Source: Zafaria cholistanensis
GTDB lineage: Bacteria; Actinomycetota; Actinomycetes; Actinomycetales; Micrococcaceae
Assembly: GCF_008580665.1 (NCBI RefSeq)
Contig: NZ_BKDJ01000010.1
Span: forward strand, 1-64,000
Length of the DNA stretch: 64,000 nucleotides
Direction of reading: 5' to 3'
The position numbers were made by a program, and so were the translations under genes. The notes under the pieces are model-generated. The model did not search any database, was not told the origin of the DNA, and was given only the letters and a program-made list of their open reading frames with translations. Below are positions 26,693-34,885 of the stretch, piece after piece. Numbering within the stretch: the first letter of the stretch is position 1; each line of letters starts with the position of its first letter.

Positions 26693-27808
26693 CTACCAGC
26701 CGGTGGCGTTGCCGGCGGGAACGGGCTGCTTGGAATCGGCGCCGGCGCCGAAGGCGATGACGTCGAGGTCGTCCGGGATGGACAGCGGGCCGGAAAACGT
26801 GGTGCGGGCCTTCTGCCAAGCCTCCGGAGGGGAGTACGTCGGCACCAGGTGGTGCAGGGCAAGGTGGCGCGCACCGGCGTCCGTGGCGATTTGTCCGGCC
26901 TGTTCGGCGGTGGTATGGGCGCGGCGGTGGTGGTCCATGGTGGCCTGGAGCATTCGCGCGTCGGAGTATTGCGCGGCCAGGATGTCCAGGTTGATTGCCT
27001 CGTGCAGCAACAGGTCCGTGCCGCGGGCCAGGCGCACCATGTTGGAGCAGGGGGCGGTATCCCCCGAGATGGTGACCGAACCCTGCGCGGTGTCGAACCG
27101 GAAGGCGTAGGCGGGGGCGGTTGGGTGGTGGGACACCAGGATGGCGCTGACGGTGACGCGGCCGTCCCGGAACACCTCGAACGGCTCCATCTCCGGGGCC
27201 ACGTTGTGGTCCGGGTCAAACCCGGTCCCTTCCGGCAGGCGGATCTCGCGTGCCTCGAACTGCTCCAGGGGCGAGGTGGCCAGGGAGTCGAAGATGCGGT
27301 CGTTGCAGTCGGTTGCGTAGGCGGCGAGCAGGCCCTCGACCAGGCCGGCGACGCCGGGGGTGGGCCGCCCGGGGGCGACCGGCACGGGCACGGAGGCGGC
27401 GCGGGGCGAGAGTGGAGGCAGCTTGCCGCGGTCGCCCGGGCCCACGATCGGGATGGGTCCGCGGGTGGTGTCCTTGAGCTCGAAGGCCCCGAAGAGCAGC
27501 AGCGAAGGCAGGTCCACGGTGTGGTCCGAGTGCATGTGCGTCACGAAGATCCCGCCGAGGTCCGCCATCTTCAGGCCGGCCGCGTTGGCTTGGCGTCCGG
27601 CGCCCTGGCCGCAGTCCACCAGGTACCAGGTCTGGCCGACGACGACGGCGGTGGCGATTCCGAAGCGCGGCGTCCCGGTGTGGTCCTTCCACCACCGCGG
27701 GCCGCCGGCGGTCCCCAACGTGACGACGTACGGGGCTCCGCTGGGGGGTACAGCGTTTGGAGGGACGCTTGCATGCGGGATGGCGGCCGCGCGGGGCGTT
27801 CCGGTCAT
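26693..27808 (-). CDS. Metallo-beta-lactamase-fold hydrolase
   Basis: The 371-residue enzyme has the metal-binding motif THMHSDH (about residue 92), GDTAPCSNMVRLARG and a late DHHRRAHTTAEQAGQIA stretch, as in RNase Z/arylsulfatase-like MBL proteins. With the acid-type symporter it probably degrades an imported lactone, ester or sulfate ester. The start follows an AGGAG site. It diverges from a LysR regulator across 148 bp, the usual layout for LysR-controlled catabolic genes. Confidence 0.82.
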   Translation of the reverse strand: MTGTPRAAAIPHASVPPNAVPPSGAPYVVTLGTAGGPRWWKDHTGTPRFGIATAVVVGQTWYLVDCGQGAGRQANAAGLKMADLGGIFVTHMHSDHTVDLPSLLLFGAFELKDTTRGPIPIVGPGDRGKLPPLSPRAASVPVPVAPGRPTPGVAGLVEGLLAAYATDCNDRIFDSLATSPLEQFEAREIRLPEGTGFDPDHNVAPEMEPFEVFRDGRVTVSAILVSHHPTAPAYAFRFDTAQGSVTISGDTAPCSNMVRLARGTDLLLHEAINLDILAAQYSDARMLQATMDHHRRAHTTAEQAGQIATDAGARHLALHHLVPTYSPPEAWQKARTTFSGPLSIPDDLDVIAFGAGADSKQPVPAGNATGW

Positions 27809-27875
27809 GGGGTTTCTCCTTTGGATGCCGCCGCTTTTGGGGAAGGACGGCCAGTCGGGGTGGTGCCTGGACCCA

Positions 27876-27907
27876 AGTTTGGTGGCGCGCATCACATATG
27901 CCAAACT
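27876..27907. promoter_or_regulatory. Inverted repeat between the metallo-hydrolase and LysR genes
   Basis: AGTTTGG (27876-27882) and CCAAACT (27901-27907) form a 7-bp inverted repeat with 18 bp between, including CATATG. This is a candidate LysR binding site. Confidence 0.35.
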
Positions 27908-27956
27908 ACAATTTCTGGTCAGTGCCATAAGAAAAACTCATGCAAGGGGAGCAGGC

Positions 27957-28997
27957 TTGAAGGAAATCACGCTGCGCCAATTGGAGTACTTCGCGGCCAT
28001 CGCCGAAACGCAGTCGGTCACGGAGGCGGCGCGCCGCTGCAGCGTCAGCCAGGCGGCGGTCAGCCTGGCGCTGGGACAGTTGGAGGACGCCCTCGGCGCC
28101 ACGCTGGTCATCCGCCGCCGCGGCAAGGGCGTGGCGCTGACGGCCGAAGGGCAGGCCATCGCCACGCGGGCCCGGTTGGTCGCCGACCAGGTGGCGGAGA
28201 TGTCCACCGCGCTCCACCAGGTTCACGGGGAACTCTCCGGCCGCCTGGTGGTGGGGGTCTTCCGCACCCTGGCGATGCACGTGATCCCGCACTTGGTGGA
28301 ATGGTTCACCACCCGCCATCCCGCCGTCGAACTGGACTTCACGGAGGGCACCGGACCGCAGATCCAGGAGGCCATGCTGGCCGGGCGTGCGCAGCTGTGC
28401 GTGGTCTACGAGGCGCAGGTCGAGCCGCAGTGCGCCACGCTGGTGCTCAGCGAAGAGCGCCGGAAGGTGGTGCTGGGGGCGGGGCATCCGCTGGCGGGAA
28501 GGGAGTCAATCCGGTTCCGGGACTTGGCCAGGTACCCGGCGGTGCTTATGGACGAGGAGCCCTCCCTGCAGCGGACCATCGCCGAGTTCCAGCGCCAGGG
28601 CGTGGAGCCGCTGGTGCGCTGGCGCAGTGCCAGTGTGCAGGCGATCCAGTCGATCGTGGGCCGGGGGCTGGCCTATTCGCTGCTGATGCAGGAAACAGCC
28701 CTCTCCCCCGAAGGACGGCCCCTGGTCTTCCGGCCGCTGGCCGACGATGTCCCCACCAACTCCGTGATGGCGTCACTGCCGGCCGGGGTGGCCAGGAGCG
28801 CACTGGTCGAGGAAACGCTGGAAGCGCTGCGGGCGCGCTGGCCGCAGAAGCAGGCGGGCCGGCAGGCAGGCAGGCCAGTAGCCGAGCCGGCAAACAGGCA
28901 CAAAGCCGAAGGACTGACCGCCCCTACGCCGTCCGTTCCACCGCCGTCCGTTCCACCGCCGCCAGGATGGCCGCCGCCAGCTCCGCCGGCTTGGTGA
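27957..28997 (+). CDS. LysR-family transcriptional regulator
   Basis: The 346-residue regulator starts at TTG, chosen because a GGGGAG site lies just upstream and the family begins KEITLRQLEYFAAIAE. The winged helix covers about residues 1-60 (RRCSVSQAAVSLALGQLEDALG) and a LysR substrate-binding domain covers 90-295. It probably controls the divergent metallo-hydrolase/MHS operon. The last 50 residues (from about 297) are an unusual Gln/Pro tail ending SVPPPSVPPPPGW. That tail overlaps the end of the opposite-strand hydrolase gene by 74 bp and is partly made by a 15-bp repeat. Confidence 0.85.
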   Translation: MKEITLRQLEYFAAIAETQSVTEAARRCSVSQAAVSLALGQLEDALGATLVIRRRGKGVALTAEGQAIATRARLVADQVAEMSTALHQVHGELSGRLVVGVFRTLAMHVIPHLVEWFTTRHPAVELDFTEGTGPQIQEAMLAGRAQLCVVYEAQVEPQCATLVLSEERRKVVLGAGHPLAGRESIRFRDLARYPAVLMDEEPSLQRTIAEFQRQGVEPLVRWRSASVQAIQSIVGRGLAYSLLMQETALSPEGRPLVFRPLADDVPTNSVMASLPAGVARSALVEETLEALRARWPQKQAGRQAGRPVAEPANRHKAEGLTAPTPSVPPPSVPPPPGWPPPAPPAW

Positions 28998-29643
28998 ACT
29001 GCGGCCAGTGGCCGGTGGGCAGGTCCACGAATTCAACGTCGTGGACGCGGGCCAGTTCGGCCACGTACGGGTGGCCGGAATCGAGCCACTCCTGCAGCAG
29101 CGAGGACGGGTAGGTGCAGGCGATGACGGTGGCCGGGACGGCGTACCGGCGCACGTCGTGGAGGTGCTGCGGGTCTTGGGCCACCCCGCGAGGTTCCGGG
29201 ATGGCCCGGGCCCGCAGCGCCTCCCTGAGCTCCTCGTCCAGGTCCCGCAGGTCCGCCTCCTCGAAGCCGTCCCACGGCGGCAGCGGGACCTCGTCGCCCT
29301 CGGCGGGCAGGTCGGCGTTGATGGATTCGCCCTCGCCCAGCGGGCCGCTGTCGACGTAGATGGTGCGGGCGATCCGCTCCGGCCTCGCGTCGGCGGCCGC
29401 ATGGATGAGGGCGCCCCCGGCGGAGTGCCCCACCAGCACCACGGGACCTTCCAGCCCATCGACCAGCCGCACGACGGCGGCCACGTGGTCCGCCAGCCCG
29501 ATGCCCGCCCGCGGCGCGTCCACCGATTCCAGGCCGGGCAGCGTCAGCGCGTGCACCCGGTGCCCCGCCGCGGCCAAGGCCGGCACCACCCCGTCCCACG
29601 AGGAGGCGTCCAACCAGAACCCGGGAACCAGAACAATGTCCAT
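28924..29643 (-). CDS. Alpha/beta-fold hydrolase (esterase-like)
   Basis: The 239-residue protein has VPGFWLDASSWDGVVPAL at its start, a nucleophile elbow GHSAGGALIHAA (about residue 72) and a late GHWPQFTKP that supplies the histidine. This is the RsbQ/EstC-type esterase group; substrate unknown. It ends AVERTAVERTA from a 15-bp repeat that is also coding, on the other strand, for the LysR tail. It lies 20 bp before the molybdoenzyme stop and may be read from the same strand's downstream end. Confidence 0.82.
   Translation of the reverse strand: MDIVLVPGFWLDASSWDGVVPALAAAGHRVHALTLPGLESVDAPRAGIGLADHVAAVVRLVDGLEGPVVLVGHSAGGALIHAAADARPERIARTIYVDSGPLGEGESINADLPAEGDEVPLPPWDGFEEADLRDLDEELREALRARAIPEPRGVAQDPQHLHDVRRYAVPATVIACTYPSSLLQEWLDSGHPYVAELARVHDVEFVDLPTGHWPQFTKPAELAAAILAAVERTAVERTA
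28928..28957. repeat. 15-bp tandem repeat coding on both strands
   Basis: GCCGTCCGTTCCACC occurs at 28928-28942 and 28943-28957. It gives SVPPP repeats in the LysR tail and VERTA repeats in the hydrolase tail. Confidence 0.9.
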
Positions 29644-29663
29644 GGGCCGACCCTACCGCCCGC

Positions 29664-31247
29664 CTACCCGACGGTGAAGCGGACCTCGTGCCAGCCGCTG
29701 GCCCCGTTCGGGATCGGGTCCGCGCGCTCGCCGGTCTGCTGGGCGCCGGTGGCGTCGTAGGCGCGGACCCGCGCGGTGTGGTCTCCGGGCTCGGCGTCCT
29801 CCCACCGGTAGGACCACTGGCGCCAGGAGTCCACCGTCGCCTCGGCGGCCAGGACCGCCTCACGCCAGTCGCCGCCGTCGAGCTGGACCTCGACGCGGGA
29901 GATGCCAATCCCCTGCGCCCACGCGGTGCCGCCAATATCCACCGTTCCGGCGGGCAGGCGGGCGAACCCCCGCGGGACGTCCACGCGGGAGGCCAGCTTG
30001 ATGGGCGCCCGCTCGTCCCAGCCGCGGGCCGTCCAGTACGCCTGCTTGTCCGCGAAGCGGGTAACCTCCAGGTCCACCACCCACTTGGTCGCCGAGACGA
30101 ACCCGTACAGGCCCGGGACCACCATGCGCACCGGGAAGCCGTGCTCCAGCGGCAGCGGTTCGCCGTTCATGCCCACCGCCAGCAGCGCATTGCGCCCGTC
30201 CCGCAGCACCTCCAGCGGGGTGGAGGCGCTGAATCCGTCGGCGCTGGTGGACAGCACCATGTCCGCCCCGGGCAGCGGGCGGGCCCGCTCCAGCACCTGC
30301 CGCAGCGGCAGCCCCAGCCAGCGCGCGTTGCCGGCCAGGTCCCCGCCGACGGCGTTGGACACGCAGGTCAGCGTCACGTCCGCCTCCACCAGCCCGGACT
30401 CCATCAGCTCCGCGTAGGACAGCTCGACCTCCTGCTCCACCATGCCGTGCACCCGCAGCCGCCAGCTGCCGGGGTCCACCTCGGGGACCACCAGGGCGGT
30501 GTCGATCCGGTAGAACTGCGCGTTGGGCGTGGTGTACGCCGGCATGCCCGCCACGGGCGCCTGCACCCCGGACGGCAGCGGCGCCGCGGGCCGGGTGGGG
30601 GCGGGCAGCCGGATCGCCTCGCGCACCTGCCGGACGCCGCCGCGGACCGCCTCCACCACCCGGCTTCCGGCGCCCAGCACGACGGCGCCCGCCGCCCCGA
30701 GCACCGCGGCCCGCAGGAACGAGCGGCGGTCAGCGGCCGGGCGGGTGCGGACCTCCCCGGCGTGGGTTGCCCCCGTGCGGGCCGCACGAGTGGTGAGCCA
30801 GCGCAGCGCGGCCAGGCCCAGGACCGTTCCGGCCGCGGTGGGCAGCAGGTCCACCGTGTTAGTGCCGGCCCGGGTTCCCACGGCCGCCATGAGCGCAGCG
30901 CCGATCAGCGCCACCATGAGCAGGCCCGCCCGCAGCCAGCGCCGGGACACGATCCCGATCGCGGCGGACCCAATCAGGGCCATGATGCCGATCGACACGC
31001 CCAGCGCCAGCTTGTCCGCCGTCCCAAAAAGGCCGATTGCCAGGTCTTTCAGCCACGCCGGGGTGATGTCGATGAACCAGGCTCCCGCCGCCACCAGCGG
31101 CGAAGACGCCGGGGCCAGGAACGCGGACACGAACTGCGCGCCGCCGAACATCAGGGCCGCGGCGACGACGCCGGCGAGCGCGTGGCGCCCCGTTCTAGCA
31201 CTGGCCCGGGCGCCGGATCCGGGGGTGCCGGTTTGTGGAGTGCTCAC
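29664..31247 (-). CDS. Membrane-bound sulfite-oxidase-family molybdopterin oxidoreductase
   Basis: The 527-residue protein starts at GTG after an AGGAGG site. Residues 20-150 hold about four membrane segments. A second hydrophobic stretch (RRSFLRAAVLGAAGAVVLG, near 185) follows. The molybdopterin domain starts near 220 and contains the cofactor-ligand cysteine in TLTCVSNAVGGDLAGN; a C-terminal dimerisation domain follows. This matches membrane-anchored YedY/sulfite-oxidase-like enzymes of actinomycetes, possibly repairing oxidised methionines or reducing S-oxides outside the membrane. Its promoter resembles that of the fasciclin gene, suggesting SigK control. Confidence 0.85.
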   Translation of the reverse strand: MSTPQTGTPGSGARASARTGRHALAGVVAAALMFGGAQFVSAFLAPASSPLVAAGAWFIDITPAWLKDLAIGLFGTADKLALGVSIGIMALIGSAAIGIVSRRWLRAGLLMVALIGAALMAAVGTRAGTNTVDLLPTAAGTVLGLAALRWLTTRAARTGATHAGEVRTRPAADRRSFLRAAVLGAAGAVVLGAGSRVVEAVRGGVRQVREAIRLPAPTRPAAPLPSGVQAPVAGMPAYTTPNAQFYRIDTALVVPEVDPGSWRLRVHGMVEQEVELSYAELMESGLVEADVTLTCVSNAVGGDLAGNARWLGLPLRQVLERARPLPGADMVLSTSADGFSASTPLEVLRDGRNALLAVGMNGEPLPLEHGFPVRMVVPGLYGFVSATKWVVDLEVTRFADKQAYWTARGWDERAPIKLASRVDVPRGFARLPAGTVDIGGTAWAQGIGISRVEVQLDGGDWREAVLAAEATVDSWRQWSYRWEDAEPGDHTARVRAYDATGAQQTGERADPIPNGASGWHEVRFTVG

Positions 31248-31311
31248 GGGTGCCTCCTGGCGGGTCTGGCGGCAGCGTCGGCTGGCACCTGCTTCAATGG
31301 TCCTGCCTGGG

Positions 31312-31338
31312 GTTCGGAGCGGAAACGGTTCCGGATGG
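31312..31338 (-). promoter_or_regulatory. Predicted SigK-type promoter of the molybdoenzyme
   Basis: On the minus strand CCATCC (31333-31338) and CCGAAC (31312-31317) are 15 bp apart. The 15-base box TCCGCTCCGAACCCC is identical to the one before the fasciclin gene. The start codon lies about 65 bp downstream. Known mycobacterial SigK promoters look like CCATCC...CCGAAT. Confidence 0.55.
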
Positions 31339-31452
31339 GTGCGGGGGCCGGTTTTTTGCCGGCGGACCGGCCAGGGTCCTAACAACAAGCAGGCCCAAAT
31401 GACAGCAGGCACAAAGAACACAGCAGGCCTTAAGAACACAGGGGGAAGCACC

Positions 31453-32259
31453 GTGGGAAGACTGCGTGCCGTGAGGCGCATCGGGACCGTCGGCGCCGTG
31501 GCGCTGGCCGCCGCACTGTCCGCGCTCCCGCTGGGGAACGTACCGCACGCCTCCGCTGCCGGCACCACGGCGCCCAAGGCCTTCACCGCCGCCGGGACAA
31601 CATCCCAGTACCGCGTGTACGCGGCCGGCACCGGGGATCCCAAGGGCATCCTCTTCTACCTGGACGGGGACGGACAGTGGGCCTTCAACCACCCCGCCAG
31701 CCCCTATGCGCTCGGCGGCAGCACCGGCATCGTGGCCAATGCCCGCACCCGCGGGTACATCACCGTTGCCGTGAAGACCCCCGACCGGAAGGGCACGCCC
31801 ACCTGGTGGGAGGACGGGGCGAAGAACGCCGCGTACTTCGACGCGCTCCGGCGCAAGGTCCAGGGCCAGTACCCCAAGGCCGAACACATCTGGCTCGCCG
31901 GCTACTCGGGCGGCGCGGAGTTCCTCACCGAGTCCTACCTGCCCCGGTACCCCTCCGCGATTGCCCGCGGTGGCGGCGCCGTCCTGCTCGGTGGCGGAAG
32001 CGCGCCCTACCAGCGGGCCAAGTCCTTCCCTCAATCCAAGGCTGCCAGGTTCGCCATGCACTGGTACACCGGTGCGGCGGACACCGCGGCGAACTCCGGC
32101 GCCGGCTTCGACGCGCTCCGCCAGGCCAAGGCCGGCAAGGCCTGGTACGCCAAACGGGGGTTCCGCACCACCTCCCAGTACCCCGCCGGCGTCGGGCACG
32201 ACCTCTCCGGGCGGTTCGGGCGCGTAATCGGCGCGGCCCTCGACCGCAACGGGCGCTAA
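31453..32259 (+). CDS. Secreted alpha/beta hydrolase
   Basis: The 268-residue product starts at GTG after GGGGGAAG. A signal peptide (VGRLRAVRRIGTVGAVALAA..., cleavage near HASA) precedes a hydrolase domain with LFYLDGDGQWAF and the nucleophile elbow GYSGGAEF. A late GVGHDLSGRFG may supply the histidine. Resembles secreted esterase/depolymerase-like proteins; no substrate known. An ATG at 31399 is in frame but would bury the signal peptide. It diverges from the molybdoenzyme. Confidence 0.75.
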   Translation: MGRLRAVRRIGTVGAVALAAALSALPLGNVPHASAAGTTAPKAFTAAGTTSQYRVYAAGTGDPKGILFYLDGDGQWAFNHPASPYALGGSTGIVANARTRGYITVAVKTPDRKGTPTWWEDGAKNAAYFDALRRKVQGQYPKAEHIWLAGYSGGAEFLTESYLPRYPSAIARGGGAVLLGGGSAPYQRAKSFPQSKAARFAMHWYTGAADTAANSGAGFDALRQAKAGKAWYAKRGFRTTSQYPAGVGHDLSGRFGRVIGAALDRNGR

Positions 32260-32511
32260 GCCGCCCTTCCGGCGCGCGACTGCGCCTCCCCGGGTCCCCT
32301 TCCCCGCGCCTCTTCCCCGGGGGAAAAAACGGGATCATAATGGGATCTACCCGAAAAAGCTAGGGAAAGAGGCTTCCCGGCACCTCGGCGACACACGCAT
32401 CACACATGATCCGGCCACCATGGCACCCCGCCTGGCAACTGGCGGTTCCCCCGCCGGATCAGTGCATCCCGCAATCGCACCAAATCCTCGCACTGTGAAA
32501 GACCCCAAGCC

Positions 32512-33087
32512 ATGAAAAAGCTCCAGGCGTGGCTCGCGACCATCCTGCTGGTCGCGGGGCTGGGACTCGTCGCCCCCAGCACCGCCACCGCAGCACCCAG
32601 CACCACCACCGCAGTACCCAGCGCAGCCCCCTTCTGCGGCATCACTTGGGGATCCCTGCCCAAGACCTCCTCGACGAAGTACGTCCCGGTGGTCACCAAC
32701 GTCCGGGCCGGCCGGCATCGCTGCTTCGACCGCCTGGTGATCGACCTCAAGGGCAAGCGCCCCGGCTACGACGTCCGCTACGGCGCGGTCTACACCGAGG
32801 GCCAGGGAGCGCGGGTGCACCTGCGTGGCACCGACATGCGCATCACCATCAAGGCCCCGGCCTACAACAGCAAGGGCCAGGCAACGTACACGCCGCGCAA
32901 CCGGTCCAACATCGTCAACGTCAGCAACTTTGACACCTTCCGCCAGGTCGCCTGGGCCGGAAGCTTCGAGGGCCAGACCACCATCGGCCTGGGCGTCCGC
33001 GCCCGCCTGCCGTTCCGCGTATTCACCCTCGCCGGCCCGGGGCCGAACCAGACCATGCTGGTCATCGACGTCGCCCGCCGCTGGTAA
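32512..33087 (+). CDS. Secreted AMIN-like domain protein
   Basis: The 191-residue protein has a signal peptide (MKKLQAWLATILLVAGLGLV, cleavage near TATAA). The mature part is a beta-rich domain with CFDRLVIDLKGKRPGYDVRY and a C-terminal FRVFTLAGPGPNQTMLVIDV. This is the actinobacterial AMIN-like domain, often found on secreted or lipoproteins and thought to bind cell-wall material. Two cysteines (CGITWG, RCFD) could pair. A short APSTTTAVPS linker follows the signal. The 252 bp before it show no other gene. Confidence 0.75.
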   Translation: MKKLQAWLATILLVAGLGLVAPSTATAAPSTTTAVPSAAPFCGITWGSLPKTSSTKYVPVVTNVRAGRHRCFDRLVIDLKGKRPGYDVRYGAVYTEGQGARVHLRGTDMRITIKAPAYNSKGQATYTPRNRSNIVNVSNFDTFRQVAWAGSFEGQTTIGLGVRARLPFRVFTLAGPGPNQTMLVIDVARRW

Positions 33088-33204
33088 ACAAGCGCCGGCG
33101 TCCGCCCGGGCAAACGCTGCCCGGGCGGCCGCCGCTTGCTGGAGAGGGTCCCTGGCCTAAAGACGTGCAGTCTGGAAGGCATGCAGCCTAGAGGACGTGG
33201 GGCC

Positions 33205-33251
33205 TCATAGCGCGTGGAGCAGGATGGGCTCGGTGGTGGGCTGCGGGGAAC
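33205..33251 (-). pseudogene. Displaced 3' end of rskA
   Basis: This segment encodes PQPTTEPILLHAL and a stop, the same 13 C-terminal residues as the intact rskA 0.84 kb away, with several synonymous differences. 33215-33251 matches 34059-34095 with two mismatches in 37 bases. It looks like the original gene end pushed aside by the vsr insert. The remaining 33088-33385 stretch holds nothing else recognisable. Confidence 0.75.
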
Positions 33252-33385
33252 ATGATGACCCAGGCCGTATCACTGCCGCGCCCAATCCAACTCGCTGCGG
33301 CACTAAGCGGTCCGGGAACCAGCTCAGGGACGCACCCTACCCACCCGCTTCCGAGCGGCGGAAGGAAACCTGTGGGTCGTCACTT

Positions 33386-33799
33386 CTAATCCACGCGGCA
33401 AGGTCTTCCGTGACCCTTTCCAGCGACCCCCCCCTGTCCGCGCAGGGCACACTCCCATACAGTGGCGATTCGCCACCCAGCCTCGGTAAGCTGTTTAACA
33501 ACCCGCTCGTCCCTGGCCTGATTGCCGCCAATCTTTTCTTCCCAGAACTCCTGCCTGGTCTTGGGCCAGCGGAAAAGTGGGCAGTCATGGCCATGCCAGA
33601 AGCAGCCATGGACCATGATCACGGCCTGATACCGCGGCAGGACGATGTCAGGTTTCCCCGGCAGCTGCTTCACATTGACGCGGTAGCGGAATCCCCTGCT
33701 GTGAAGACTCCGCCTGATGGCTACTTCGATTTTCGTATTGGTTGACCTGACGGCAGCCATGTTCCGGCTGCGGGCCTCTGGAGTGATCTTATCGGCCAT
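33386..33799 (-). CDS. vsr: Very short patch repair (Vsr) type endonuclease
   Basis: The 137-residue protein has the Vsr core: RNMAAVRSTNTKIEVAIRR near the N-terminus, KPDIVLPRYQAVIMVHGCFWHGHDC with the catalytic Asp and zinc/histidine residues, and KTRQEFWEEKIGGNQARD, then a typical GWRIATVWECALRG. Vsr enzymes nick beside T:G mismatches made by deamination of 5-methylcytosine, and usually sit next to a cytosine methyltransferase; none is adjacent here. It is slightly shorter than the E. coli enzyme at its C-terminus. The base composition is lower in G+C than its neighbours, and it lies in an insert bounded by copies of the rskA 3' end. Confidence 0.88.
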   Translation of the reverse strand: MADKITPEARSRNMAAVRSTNTKIEVAIRRSLHSRGFRYRVNVKQLPGKPDIVLPRYQAVIMVHGCFWHGHDCPLFRWPKTRQEFWEEKIGGNQARDERVVKQLTEAGWRIATVWECALRGQGGVAGKGHGRPCRVD

Positions 33800-33872
33800 A
33801 CCTTATTGTCCATGCATGAGATTCCGGCTCCGGTCCATCAGGACGGGTACGGTACCGCTCTCTCTGCTGCGC

Positions 33873-34001
33873 TCATGGTGGGTTCGCGGACTCCAAAACC
33901 TTGATGCTGTCGACGAAGTCGGGCTTCCGGTCGGCGTCTTTACGGACGCTGATGTCCATGGCCAGCGTGACGCCCGACCGTTTCCAACAGGCGCCTTTCA
34001 G
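33873..34001 (-). pseudogene. Possible C-terminal remnant of an unknown gene in the vsr insert
   Basis: A 42-codon open stretch with no start at its head ends in a stop at 33873. It includes SGVTLAMDISVRKDADRK and FVDSIKVLES, which look like real protein sequence. No family was recognised. It lies between rskA and vsr inside the insert. Confidence 0.25.
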
Positions 34002-34048
34002 TCAGGGCTTCAGGGCCCGGTGGCCGCCTCGATACAGGATGCTGTGGC

Positions 34049-34885
34049 TCAGAGGGCATGGAGCAGGATCGGCTCGGTGGTGGGCTGCGGCGAACCCGCC
34101 GCCGGTTCCACCGTGATACCCAGGTGCGTGACGCCCTCCATCTGGCCCTCCACCAGCGCGACGCCGCTGCCGGGCATCATCCCGGCCGGGGTTGCCCCGT
34201 CCGCGGAGATCAGCCACAGCTCGTAGCCGTGCCCTTCCGGCGCGTCCGGCAGGTCCTCGCCGGAGACCGTCATGAGCCCCTCCGAGGGCGAGTAGGCCAG
34301 CACGACGGCGGCGCCGCCGACGGTCTGGGCCTGCGCGGCCCGCAGGTCCGGGGCCTCGAGGAGCCGGCGCATCTGCGCGGCGTCGTTTTGGGCCGCCGCC
34401 AGCTGCTGGCGCATCTGCTCCTGCTGGTTCTGCTGCCACAGCACGGTGCCGCCCAGGCCGGCGGTCGCCACCAGCAGCGCGGACGCGGCCAGGGCCAGGC
34501 CGCTGAACCAGCGGCGCTTGCCGGCGCGGCGGGAACGGCGGGTGGGGTCAAGCCACACCGGTGCGGCCTCGGGTGCCGGGACGGGTGCGGCCGCCGGAGC
34601 CGGTGTGCCGGCGTCGTGCTGGTTCCCCTGGTGCTGGTCCCCGTCCTGCTGGTCCGTGTGGGACCGGGCCGCGTCATCTTCCGCGGGCAACTGAGGAACG
34701 GAGCGGATCGCGGCCATGACGTTGCGCTTGAGGGAGGGCGGCGGGGTCTCGGCGACGGCCAGGCCCAGCAGGGCGGAGACGTCGGCGTCGAAGTCCGGCT
34801 CCGCGGTCTCCTGCCATTCACTGCCCTGCGAACCGCTGCCCCGCATACTGGGGTCCTGCAGGTTCTGGTCCTTGTTTTCCATCAT
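34049..34885 (-). CDS. rskA: Anti-sigma-K factor RskA
   Basis: The 278-residue protein has an N-terminal zinc-less anti-sigma region (DADVSALLGLAVAETPPPSLK), a Pro/Ala linker, one membrane segment (RRWFSGLALAASALLVATAGLGG, about 123-145) and a C-terminal extracytoplasmic RskA domain (YELWLISADGATPAGMMPG). It holds SigK inactive at the membrane until cleaved. Its ATG overlaps the sigK stop (ATGA), so the two are translated together. The last 13 codons seem to have been supplied by the inserted vsr element, since a second version lies beyond it. Confidence 0.88.
   Translation of the reverse strand: MMENKDQNLQDPSMRGSGSQGSEWQETAEPDFDADVSALLGLAVAETPPPSLKRNVMAAIRSVPQLPAEDDAARSHTDQQDGDQHQGNQHDAGTPAPAAAPVPAPEAAPVWLDPTRRSRRAGKRRWFSGLALAASALLVATAGLGGTVLWQQNQQEQMRQQLAAAQNDAAQMRRLLEAPDLRAAQAQTVGGAAVVLAYSPSEGLMTVSGEDLPDAPEGHGYELWLISADGATPAGMMPGSGVALVEGQMEGVTHLGITVEPAAGSPQPTTEPILLHAL
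34059..34095. repeat. Direct repeat, copy at the present rskA end
   Basis: These 37 bases match 33215-33251 with two mismatches in the same orientation. The two copies bound an insert of about 0.8 kb containing vsr. Confidence 0.85.

Noticed and set aside
31344-31360. T-run beside GCCGG as terminator of the molybdoenzyme region
   Set aside because: It lies upstream of a start codon, between divergent genes, and the stem is too short.
33386-33799. Vsr as part of a restriction-modification pair
   Set aside because: No cytosine methyltransferase gene is present on either side.
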